This document shows positions 1-7,919 of a stretch of DNA of 64,000 nucleotides, piece by piece. How positions within the stretch are numbered: position 1 is the first letter of the stretch; each line of letters begins with the position of its first letter. Location of the stretch: NCBI RefSeq assembly GCF_026151335.1, contig NZ_JAMQPP010000004.1; one strand, written 5' to 3'. This DNA is from Leptospira_A soteropolitanensis (GTDB taxonomy: Bacteria > Spirochaetota > Leptospiria > Leptospirales > Leptospiraceae). The notes under the pieces are model-generated. The model made no database searches, had not been told where the DNA came from, and saw only the letters and a list, made by a program, of their open reading frames with translations. The position numbers were made by a program, and so were the translations under genes.

Positions 1-938
1 CTTCTCCCTGCATTGGCATGGTGATCTGAATGCCTTTGTAATTGAAACAAAAGTGCGTTAGAAACAAAATAGTTTTGGTTCCAAGAATGGATCGGTAACA
101 CTTTCTCAAATTTTCCTTCCGTATTTTGATTTCGTTTCAATCCATAATGTTCAATATAGTTAGTAAGTTCTAAAAGGGAAAACGCAACAAAGGATTGCAA
201 AAGTAAAAACCCAAGTATTTCTATGCGGAATCCTTCTCCACTCCCAATAGATCCCCAAACCACCATAGTTGTTAAAAAAAGTAAAGTGATGACCATATAC
301 CAAATCATCTCGTTTCTAAAATGAATGACACCAAGTCCCAACTTAGATAAACGTTTTTTCTCCAATTCCCAGGCAGATTGAAAAGCACCAAAGACTGTTT
401 GTGGATAAAACTGATAGAACGACTGATTTTTTCGTGAAGTGGCAGGATCACCTGGAGTTGAAACATTTGTATGATGACCTCTGTTGTGTTCTATATAAAA
501 ATGCATATAACAAACTGTCATATAAATCAATTTTGAAAGGAACTGTTCATAACGGGTGTTTTTATGACCAAGTTCATGCCCTACCGTAATTCCAACGCCA
601 CCGGTAACAATACCCACAGCGAGTGCAAAGAGGAAAAACTCTGTAGTTGTGTGAGGGAAAAAACTAATTCGGTAAACAGACCATATTACAAATATTAGCT
701 GAACATAGGCCCAAATTTCTGTTAAATAGCGAAAATAAGAATCGTTTTGCAATTCTAAAAAATATTTTTTAGAAGGATTCGATTCATCTTTCCCAATCAG
801 GAAATCAAGAACAGGTAAAACGATAAAAACAGTGATAGGAACAACAAGATAACTGATTCCCCCAACTGTTTCGGCCCACACGGTAAGAACCGGCAAAATA
901 TAACAAAGTAAAAAACTAAGTCGTTTTGTTAGAGTCAT
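1..938 (-). CDS. alkB: Alkane 1-monooxygenase AlkB (3' end cut by window edge)
   Basis: Integral-membrane non-heme di-iron hydroxylase that oxidises the terminal carbon of medium-chain alkanes using electrons from rubredoxin. The reading frame runs from an ATG at 938 off the left edge (312 codons seen; family members are usually about 370-400 residues). All the diagnostic motifs are visible: HELGHK at residues 121-126, EHNRGHH at 150-156 followed by TPGDPATSR, NYIEHYGL at 260-267 and LQRHSDHHA at 300-308. The NYIEHYGL and LQRHSDHH boxes separate AlkB from ordinary fatty-acid desaturases. Several hydrophobic segments lie at about 8-47, 75-120 and 210-258. A strong Shine-Dalgarno (AAGGAG) overlaps the stop of the upstream TetR gene, so the two are co-transcribed. 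Substrate range cannot be read from sequence. Confidence 0.93.
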   Translation of the reverse strand, partial: MTLTKRLSFLLCYILPVLTVWAETVGGISYLVVPITVFIVLPVLDFLIGKDESNPSKKYFLELQNDSYFRYLTEIWAYVQLIFVIWSVYRISFFPHTTTEFFLFALAVGIVTGGVGITVGHELGHKNTRYEQFLSKLIYMTVCYMHFYIEHNRGHHTNVSTPGDPATSRKNQSFYQFYPQTVFGAFQSAWELEKKRLSKLGLGVIHFRNEMIWYMVITLLFLTTMVVWGSIGSGEGFRIEILGFLLLQSFVAFSLLELTNYIEHYGLKRNQNTEGKFEKVLPIHSWNQNYFVSNALLFQLQRHSDHHANAGR

Positions 939-950
939 AAAATTTTCTCC

Positions 951-1508
951 TTATTCTTTATTTTGGAACAATACCTTCAAGTTCTCCAATCCTTCAAAAA
1001 GTTCTGGCCAATTTGTTTTTTCCGTGGCTTTATTTTTTAAAAACAATGCTCCAAGAAAAAATGATAAAAAAGCCTTTCCACTCATCGTATTGGCATTGGT
1101 TGGAAAGAATCGATCCAAAGCCGTTCGATATGTAGTAAAAGAATCTTCCACCAAAAGCGAAAGTTCATTGGAATCACTAAGGTGCCTCTTTACATCCACA
1201 GCCAGTAACATCAGGTTCAAAAAATGATCTTCTCGCGTAGCGACAAAATTCATTATATCCGAAAGACCTGAGTGACTCTCAGATAGTTCGGTGATCTCTT
1301 TTGCATCAATTGCCACAAGTTGTTTTACCATCGACGCAAAGAGAATCTCCTTGGTCGGAAAATAATGGTAAAGAGTTCCTGTAGAAACTCCCAATTCCTT
1401 GGATAGTTCCCGCATCGAAACCGATGACACACCTCTCGTCACAAAGATAGGCATACACTTGGTCAAAAGTTCTGCCCGGTAGAGATCATGATCGACTATC
1501 TTTGGCAT
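951..1508 (-). CDS. TetR-family transcriptional regulator, upstream of alkB
   Basis: One-component repressor of 185 residues. The N-terminal TetR helix-turn-helix covers about residues 10-58, with the recognition region around VSTGTLYHYFPTKEIL. The remaining all-helical part is the ligand-binding and dimerisation domain and shows no motif that would name the ligand. The gene ends 12 bp before alkB on the same strand. A perfect 11-bp-arm inverted repeat lies 12 bp upstream of its start, so autoregulation together with alkB is the simplest model. Whether the inducer is an alkane or a fatty acid is inference from the neighbour only. Confidence 0.9.
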   Translation of the reverse strand: MPKIVDHDLYRAELLTKCMPIFVTRGVSSVSMRELSKELGVSTGTLYHYFPTKEILFASMVKQLVAIDAKEITELSESHSGLSDIMNFVATREDHFLNLMLLAVDVKRHLSDSNELSLLVEDSFTTYRTALDRFFPTNANTMSGKAFLSFFLGALFLKNKATEKTNWPELFEGLENLKVLFQNKE

Positions 1509-1520
1509 CGGAAAAATCCC

Positions 1521-1550
1521 TTATTTATATCAAACAATCGATATAAATAA
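1521..1550. promoter_or_regulatory. Probable TetR operator (perfect inverted repeat)
   Basis: Two perfect 11-bp arms, TTATTTATATC and GATATAAATAA, are separated by 8 bp (AAACAATC). The element ends only 12 bp before the ATG of the TetR gene, so bound repressor would overlap the promoter or the first transcribed bases. Its size and symmetry suit a TetR dimer or pair of dimers. Assignment to the adjacent regulator is inferred from position. Confidence 0.7.
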
Positions 1551-1795
1551 ATACTTTCAACATGAAATGTCCAATCTTTTTTCCCAATTACAACTGATTC
1601 CCAAATCTTATGTTTTTTTTTCATGGAACTCTAGTCCTTCCCCTAGCCCAAATCTCCTTAACCTAGGATTTTTGGGGAACAGGCACCAGTAAGAAGTAAG
1701 GAAGGGAAAGTTCAAGCGAGAAAAGACAGGCGATTTTTATGACTATTTGGAAACAGGACCCGTCCAATCAGATAAACCTCAAGAGAATGTATCCA

Positions 1796-2245
1796 ATGAA
1801 CCAAAAATTCCAGATGCTCTTTCCGATAGCCCTTCTTGCATTTTTATTAGCCTGTACCGGAACCAGGCCAAGTTTTTTAGGTGTTAAGTCAGAGAAATTG
1901 GCTGAATGCCCAGGAACTCCTAACTGCATTAGCAGTTTTGCAAATCCCACAGACAAAGAACACTATAGAAGCCCGCTTCCCTACAAGAAACCTTTAAAAG
2001 AAGCAGTCCAAATATTAAAAAGAAAATTAGAGCTTTCACCACGTACAAAAATCATCGAAGAAAATCCGAATTACATTTATGCAGAATTCACATCACTTAT
2101 CATGCGTTATGTGGATGATGTAGAATTTTATTTTGATGAAAAAAATAAACTCTTACACTTTCGGTCTGCATCGCGGCTGGGAAAATCAGACTTAGGTGTG
2201 AATCGAAAGCGAATTGAGTCCATACTGAAAGATTTAGAAATTTAA
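1796..2245 (+). CDS. DUF1499 family lipoprotein
   Basis: Small envelope protein of the DUF1499 family, function unknown. I prefer the ATG at 1796. It has AAGAGA about 9 bases upstream and gives a clean lipoprotein signal peptide: MNQKF, a hydrophobic stretch, then the lipobox LLAC with the lipidated Cys at residue 20. The ATG at 1739 would add 19 polar residues in front of the signal peptide. The mature part begins with the family's Cys-rich start (CPGTPNCISS) and ends with the conserved block around the RSASRLGKSDLGVN segment. It stands alone between the divergent TetR-alkB unit and the convergent carB operon. Confidence 0.82.
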   Translation: MNQKFQMLFPIALLAFLLACTGTRPSFLGVKSEKLAECPGTPNCISSFANPTDKEHYRSPLPYKKPLKEAVQILKRKLELSPRTKIIEENPNYIYAEFTSLIMRYVDDVEFYFDEKNKLLHFRSASRLGKSDLGVNRKRIESILKDLEI

Positions 2246-2259
2246 CAGATAGTTAAATT
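2239..2259. terminator. AT-rich hairpin between convergent genes (weak terminator candidate)
   Basis: Perfect 8-bp arms AATTTAAC and GTTAAATT flank a 5-base loop and overlap the stop codon of the DUF1499 gene, just before the end of carB. The stem is AT-only apart from one pair and has no clear T-run, so termination is only a possibility. Confidence 0.3.
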
Positions 2260-2278
2260 CCTAAACCCCAAGTTCCAT

Positions 2279-5200
2279 TTACTTTTTTTGGTGTCCACTG
2301 TGGATTTCCTGTAGGGAATTCACAGAAAAACCTTTATCCTTCATCTCCACCAAACCATGAATGAGGGCTCTTGCTGCTTGCGAAGTAGTCAAACAAGGCA
2401 CCTTATATTTAATCGCTGCTTGGCGGATCGTAAACGCATTTTCGCGGGTGACTCTTGACAAAGGAGTATTGATGATCAAATGAATTTTTTTCTCTTTGAT
2501 ATAATCAATCACGTTCGGAAAATACCCATCATAAATTTTGTTAATTTTACTAGATAGAATTCCATTGTCAGAAAGAAATTTATGAGTTCCTTCTGTGGCG
2601 ATAATATTATAACCTAAATTGGATAATGATCTTACCGACTCGAGTAACTCCTTTTTAGTTTTATCATTGATAGTCACAAAAACAGTTCCGTGTTTAGGTG
2701 GTTCTTCACCCGCCATGATCTGTGCTTTGACAAATGCTTCCCCTTTTGTGGTTGCAACACCCATCACTTCTCCGGTGGATCTCATCTCTGGTCCAAGGAT
2801 GGTATCAACACCAGGAAACTTACTAAATGGTAAAACCGCTTCTTTCACAGTGATCATAGGAGCAGAAAAACGTTTTCCTAATTTAAAAGAAGACAAAGAT
2901 TCCCCTAACATCAACCTTACGGCAATTTTTACGACTGGAATTCCAATTGATTTGGCAACAAAAGGAACAGTTCTTGATGCACGAGGATTCACTTCCAATA
3001 CATACAAAGTTTCTTCTTTGATTGCATATTGAACGTTAATGAGTCCCTTTACATTTAATTCCAAAGCCAAACGGTAAGTGGCTTCTTCAATTTCTTGTAA
3101 CATTCGTTGAGAAATGGATTGTGGGGGTAATACACAAGCTGAGTCACCAGAGTGAATTCCTGCCTCTTCAATATGTTCCATGATTCCTGCAATGAACACA
3201 TCCTTTCCATCACAAAGAGCATCTACGTCGACTTCGGTCGCATCTTGTAAAAAAGAATCTACAAGAAGTGGTCTGTCTTCAGATACCTCTTCTGCTTCTT
3301 CCATGTATTTATCGAGTTCTGACTCTTCGTTTACAATTAACATGGCCCTTCCACCTAACACATAGGAAGGTCTCACAAGAACAGGATAACCGATTTTTCG
3401 TGCAATCTCTCTGGCTTTGTCTTTGGAGGCGGCAATTCCATTTTCAGGTGATTTTAAATTTAGTTTCTCTAAAACTTCTGCAAAACGTTTTCTGTCTTCT
3501 GCACGGTCGATGGAGTCGGGACTAGTTCCAAGAATTGGAACTCCCCTTTTTTCCAATGATTTAGCTAATTTTAAAGGAGTTTGACCACCTAACTGAACAA
3601 TAACGCCATCAGGTTTTTCTTTTTTGAAAATTGCCATTACGTCTTCAAGACTTAAAGGTTCAAAATACAACCTGTCAGAAGTATCATAGTCTGTGGAAAC
3701 TGTTTCTGGATTGGAGTTGACCATGATGGATTCAACTCCTGCTTCCTGTAAGGAAAAGGAAGCATGGCAACAACAATAATCGAATTCAATTCCTTGCCCA
3801 ATACGGTTTGGACCACCACCGAGGATCATCACTTTCTTTTTCGAAGTGACATCAGCTTCATCCTCTTCGTCATAAGAGGAATACATATAAGGCGTAAAAG
3901 CTTCAAATTCCCCGGCACACGTATCAATTCGTTTATAGACTGGGTGGATGTTTTTTTCTTCTAAATATTTTTCGATTGACTCTTCTTCCTCACGAAGAGT
4001 TTTTTCCACTTTGGCTTTTGTAATTTCGATAGCAGCTCCGCTTCGAACTTGAGATAAGATTTGTTCTTCTTTATTTAGAAATGCAAGTTGGCGGTTTGAA
4101 AAACCTGCCTTCTTCATTTCTTCAATCATCGTTTTTCCTTCTTTTCGAAACCGATTCTCTAATTGGAATAACTCTTCAAATTGATAGAGAAACCAAGGAT
4201 CAATTTTACAAATTTCGAAAATTTCTTCGACGCTCATTCCAAAATCAAAAGCCATTTTTACATAAAAAATGCGTTTGTCAGTAGGACGTTTTACTTTTGC
4301 AGTAAGCCAAGTTTTTCTTTCTTCTTTCGGAATCGATTCCCATTCCAAAAGTTCTTTTAAATAACCATCACTGCCAAATCCAAATCGGTCGGTTTCCAAG
4401 GAACGAAGAGCTTTCTGAAAACTTTCTTTGAAGTTACGACCAATGGCCATTGCTTCCCCAACAGCTTTCATTTGAACTCCTAAGGTATTATCGGAACCAG
4501 GGAATTTTTCAAAGGCAAACCGAGGAATCTTAGTCACTACATAATCGATGGATGGTTCGAAACTGGCCGGAGTCACTCGAGTAATATCATTTCGTATCTC
4601 ATCTAAAGTGTATCCTATCGATAACAATGCGGCAATTTTTGCAATGGGGAAACCAGTTGCTTTAGATGCCAAAGCGGAGGATCTAGATACACGGGGATTC
4701 ATCTCGATAACAATGACATCTCCATTCTCTGGATTTACGGCAAACTGAATGTTCGAACCCCCAGTTTCGACTCCAATCTCTCTAATGATATCGATCGACA
4801 TATCGCGAAGACGTTGGTATTCTCTATCACTTAACGTTTGTTGTGGGGCAACTGTAATAGAATCTCCTGTATGAACACCCATTGGATCTAAATTTTCGAT
4901 AGAACAAATGATGACTACGTTATCGGCCAGATCTCGCATCACTTCTAACTCGAACTCTTTCCATCCCATAACCGATTCTTCAACTAATATCTGTGAGATG
5001 GGGGATGCAGATAAACCTTTCTGCGCAATTTCTTCGAATTCCGACTCTTCGTAACAAGTTCCACCACCTGTTCCCCCTAAGGTAAAGGCAGGTCGAATGA
5101 TGATAGGAAATCCAATTTCGTCTTTTGCTTTTCTTGCGGCATCCATATCGGAAACCATAAAGGATTTTGCGACCCGGATTCCCAGTTTTTCCATCGCTTG

Positions 5201-5599
5201 TTTGAAAAGTTCTCTATCTTCTGCTTTACGGATGGCGTCTACTTTCGCACCGATTAACTCTACATTGTATTTTTCTAAAACACCTTCTTTATGAAGAGCC
5301 AATGCTAAGTTGAGAGCCGTTTGTCCACCTACGGTTGGTAAGATGGCATCTGGTTTTTCTTTTTTTATAATTTTTTCGAGTACCGGAACCGTGAGTGGTT
5401 CGATGTAAGTTGCATCGGCAAGATCAGGATCCGTCATAATGGTTGCCGGATTGGAATTTACGAGAATGACTCGTATCCCTTTTTCTCGTAGGGCTTTGGT
5501 AGCTTGCGTTCCTGAGTAGTCAAATTCACATGCCTGCCCGATGACGATTGGCCCGGATCCGATGATCAAAATTGATTTTAAGTCGTTACGTTGCGGCAT
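2279..5599 (-). CDS. carB: Carbamoyl-phosphate synthase large subunit
   Basis: Makes carbamoyl phosphate from bicarbonate, ATP and ammonia passed on by the CarA glutaminase, feeding pyrimidine and arginine synthesis. The 1106-residue length is close to the usual 1070-1100. The two homologous halves are evident. Each opens with a nucleotide-binding start (IIGSGPIVIGQACEFDYSGT near residue 10; LGGGPNRIGQGIEFDY near residue 590) and continues into an ATP-grasp domain (FTLGGTGGG; SYVLGGRAM). A C-terminal MGS-like allosteric domain follows (about 950-1090). The start has a good ribosome site (GAGGAAAC). It lies 20 bp downstream of the phosphatase-superfamily gene on the same strand. carA is not in the window. 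Confidence 0.97.
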   Translation of the reverse strand: MPQRNDLKSILIIGSGPIVIGQACEFDYSGTQATKALREKGIRVILVNSNPATIMTDPDLADATYIEPLTVPVLEKIIKKEKPDAILPTVGGQTALNLALALHKEGVLEKYNVELIGAKVDAIRKAEDRELFKQAMEKLGIRVAKSFMVSDMDAARKAKDEIGFPIIIRPAFTLGGTGGGTCYEESEFEEIAQKGLSASPISQILVEESVMGWKEFELEVMRDLADNVVIICSIENLDPMGVHTGDSITVAPQQTLSDREYQRLRDMSIDIIREIGVETGGSNIQFAVNPENGDVIVIEMNPRVSRSSALASKATGFPIAKIAALLSIGYTLDEIRNDITRVTPASFEPSIDYVVTKIPRFAFEKFPGSDNTLGVQMKAVGEAMAIGRNFKESFQKALRSLETDRFGFGSDGYLKELLEWESIPKEERKTWLTAKVKRPTDKRIFYVKMAFDFGMSVEEIFEICKIDPWFLYQFEELFQLENRFRKEGKTMIEEMKKAGFSNRQLAFLNKEEQILSQVRSGAAIEITKAKVEKTLREEEESIEKYLEEKNIHPVYKRIDTCAGEFEAFTPYMYSSYDEEDEADVTSKKKVMILGGGPNRIGQGIEFDYCCCHASFSLQEAGVESIMVNSNPETVSTDYDTSDRLYFEPLSLEDVMAIFKKEKPDGVIVQLGGQTPLKLAKSLEKRGVPILGTSPDSIDRAEDRKRFAEVLEKLNLKSPENGIAASKDKAREIARKIGYPVLVRPSYVLGGRAMLIVNEESELDKYMEEAEEVSEDRPLLVDSFLQDATEVDVDALCDGKDVFIAGIMEHIEEAGIHSGDSACVLPPQSISQRMLQEIEEATYRLALELNVKGLINVQYAIKEETLYVLEVNPRASRTVPFVAKSIGIPVVKIAVRLMLGESLSSFKLGKRFSAPMITVKEAVLPFSKFPGVDTILGPEMRSTGEVMGVATTKGEAFVKAQIMAGEEPPKHGTVFVTINDKTKKELLESVRSLSNLGYNIIATEGTHKFLSDNGILSSKINKIYDGYFPNVIDYIKEKKIHLIINTPLSRVTRENAFTIRQAAIKYKVPCLTTSQAARALIHGLVEMKDKGFSVNSLQEIHSGHQKK

Positions 5600-5619
5600 A
5601 GTTTCCTCTTTTTTCCTAT

Positions 5620-7887
5620 TTAGTTTTCATTTATATCTGATAAAGAACTCGGTATTAAATACTCTCCTGCGAGAGTGGCTTCTTCCCACTGGATCACCGT
5701 TTTATAAAGTAAGTCTTTCATTTTGGCACTTACTGGGTGAAGGGGATAAAGGTTTTTCCTATTGAGAGGGTCGTTTTTTCGATCATACAATTCAAATAAC
5801 ACACCTTGGCGTGTAGGTATATATATTAATTTATAATTTGAATTTTGAACTGACCTATGTTTAGAAAATGCAATGGTTTCTCTATAAATAGGATCGGTAA
5901 TCATAATTTGATAATCTTGTTCAGGAACTACTTGGTGGAGAGAAAGTATGTTCGGATAAGGGATTCTTTGTTTTTGAAAAAAGTGATCCCCGGTATCAGA
6001 AAACCAAATTCCAGTTTCCGCATAAACATATCGATCTTCTTCCCAATTGGTTTTTCCAAGGATCGGAAGTAAAGACTTACCTGGAAACTTTGATTTGCTG
6101 GGAATTCCAAAATAATCCATCAGCGTTGGATATAAATCCACACTCGATGTGATTCCAAAAAACTCATGTTCAGTTGTTGTTTCTATTTTTGATTTTGGAA
6201 ATTTAATGAATAAAGGGACGTGGGTGACCGCCTCCCCTCGTAAATGTTCTCCGTGTCCTTGACCATGTACATCTTCATACAATGCTTCCCCGTGGTCAGC
6301 AGTCAATATGATGATGGCTTCCTCATAAATCCCACGCTCTTTAAGTTCGGAAATGATCTCTCCAAACTCTACATCAAAAGCAAACACAGCACTATCAAAA
6401 AGTCCACGGATCTGTTTTGTCTCCTCTTCGTTAGGAAGAGCCGAGTTAGTAGGATCTACAAACTTTAAATACTTATATTTTCCATAATAGTTGGGACTTG
6501 TAAATGATTTGTAGTAAGGATAAGCTGGAGTGTATGGGAAATGAATGACACTAGAAAAATAAGTTACCGAATAAGGAGATGCACCCTCTCTTTTAACTAT
6601 GGAACGAAATCGATTAAGAATACGTGTTCCATCTCCCCAAGTAGATAACCCATCCATCTCCTCTAAATACATTCCGCCAGAAAACCAGGAACCAGTAAGA
6701 AAAGGTAAAAGGAATAATTGTGATTCCGCAGTTCGCTGAACGGTCATTATGCGAGCATTAAAATTCGGTGCAAATACCTCATCAAATCCGAAGTTAGCAC
6801 GAGGGAAAATATCTGCGGCAAAACTCCCAACTGCATAACTTCTATATCCTAACTTTTGTAACATTTGTTGAATTGTAGGAAAAGAAGCGGAACCTATCCT
6901 TTGTTTTTCTTCTAAGGAAGGAAACATATCGCGAACCTTATGGCTCATCGAATATTGGCCCGTTAATAAATCTGTCCAACTTGGAAAAGTTCGGGGAATC
7001 GTTGTATGGTGGTCATGAAAAACAAAACTATCTTTAGCAAAGGAATCAATGTTTGGTGTGATACTTTTTCCATCAATAATCTGACCAACTTTATCATACC
7101 GAAGAGAGTCCGCTGACAAAATAAAAATAGGAGGTTTGTCTTTTTCTTTTGATTTAGTCAATACCTCAATCTGATTCCAAACACTTGGTAACAAATAAAA
7201 GAATATTAAAAGAAATATGATTAGTCCATAAGATTTGATATGAACTCTTTGATATTGTTTTCCCTGCCAGAATAAAAGGGCAAAATAAACAATACCCAAC
7301 ATATAGGATCCAGACAAATGAACCAGTCCTAAAATAAGAACATGCACTAAGACAAAAAACGTTTCTTTATTTTTATGGAGATAGACCTGAAAAAGGAGAA
7401 TGCTGATAAAAACTAAAAGAAGAAGTCCTAAAACTAAGCTGAAATAAAAGGGACTGGTATGGTCTGTCAAAAAATAAAGGAACGAAGCAAATGAAGGATA
7501 TCGGAAGAAAAAAAACTCACCATAAATTTGCGGAAAACTAACCATAGAATGACAGAGAGCCAAACACTCGATCAGTAGGACCCAAACCGATAAAACTACC
7601 CAAGATACTTTTTTTTGATTCAGAAAATGGTATGTTAAGTAAACAAGAGAAAAGAGAGAGAGGTGTAAAAATAACGAAACGGAAAATACTTTAAGGGTAG
7701 TGGTGAGATATACTCCAAAAAAAGCACCTAAATACTGTTTGAGGAAGTCACCTACGTCGACTCCCATGATGGTAAAACTTGTATTAAAAAGTAAAAAAAA
7801 TAGATAAAAAAAAACTGTAAACCAAAGGGAGATTTTTAGGATTCGGATGGGGAAAAGAGGGGCTTGGTTCGGACCCATTAGAGTCAT
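5620..7887 (-). CDS. Membrane-anchored sulfatase / phosphotransferase-type enzyme (alkaline phosphatase superfamily)
   Basis: Enzyme of 755 residues with about six membrane segments in the first 240 residues and a sulfatase-fold catalytic domain after that. Metal and active-site elements are visible: SADSLRYD near 258, TTIPRTFPSW near 295, TADHGE near 529 and HGQGHGEH just after it. The nucleophile position carries Thr in a TTIPRT context rather than the Cys/Ser-x-Pro-x-Arg of true sulfatases. That favours an LtaS- or phosphoethanolamine-transferase-like reaction on a lipid or glycan over sulfate-ester hydrolysis. An ATG three codons in (7878) is an equally possible start. It sits 32 bp after the macroglobulin gene and 20 bp before carB. 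The exact substrate is unknown. Confidence 0.8.
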   Translation of the reverse strand: MTLMGPNQAPLFPIRILKISLWFTVFFYLFFLLFNTSFTIMGVDVGDFLKQYLGAFFGVYLTTTLKVFSVSLFLHLSLFSLVYLTYHFLNQKKVSWVVLSVWVLLIECLALCHSMVSFPQIYGEFFFFRYPSFASFLYFLTDHTSPFYFSLVLGLLLLVFISILLFQVYLHKNKETFFVLVHVLILGLVHLSGSYMLGIVYFALLFWQGKQYQRVHIKSYGLIIFLLIFFYLLPSVWNQIEVLTKSKEKDKPPIFILSADSLRYDKVGQIIDGKSITPNIDSFAKDSFVFHDHHTTIPRTFPSWTDLLTGQYSMSHKVRDMFPSLEEKQRIGSASFPTIQQMLQKLGYRSYAVGSFAADIFPRANFGFDEVFAPNFNARIMTVQRTAESQLFLLPFLTGSWFSGGMYLEEMDGLSTWGDGTRILNRFRSIVKREGASPYSVTYFSSVIHFPYTPAYPYYKSFTSPNYYGKYKYLKFVDPTNSALPNEEETKQIRGLFDSAVFAFDVEFGEIISELKERGIYEEAIIILTADHGEALYEDVHGQGHGEHLRGEAVTHVPLFIKFPKSKIETTTEHEFFGITSSVDLYPTLMDYFGIPSKSKFPGKSLLPILGKTNWEEDRYVYAETGIWFSDTGDHFFQKQRIPYPNILSLHQVVPEQDYQIMITDPIYRETIAFSKHRSVQNSNYKLIYIPTRQGVLFELYDRKNDPLNRKNLYPLHPVSAKMKDLLYKTVIQWEEATLAGEYLIPSSLSDINEN

Positions 7888-7919
7888 AATTCCAGAACCC
7901 CTGATTCCGTAAACTTTTC

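Noticed and set aside
401..589. Plus-strand open frame of 62 codons
   Set aside because: It lies on the opposite strand inside the alkB reading frame, whose histidine motifs are conserved; it has no ribosome site or recognisable product.
5097..5294. Plus-strand open frames within carB, A2M, the znu genes and others
   Set aside because: All are antisense shadows of strongly conserved genes with no independent signals.
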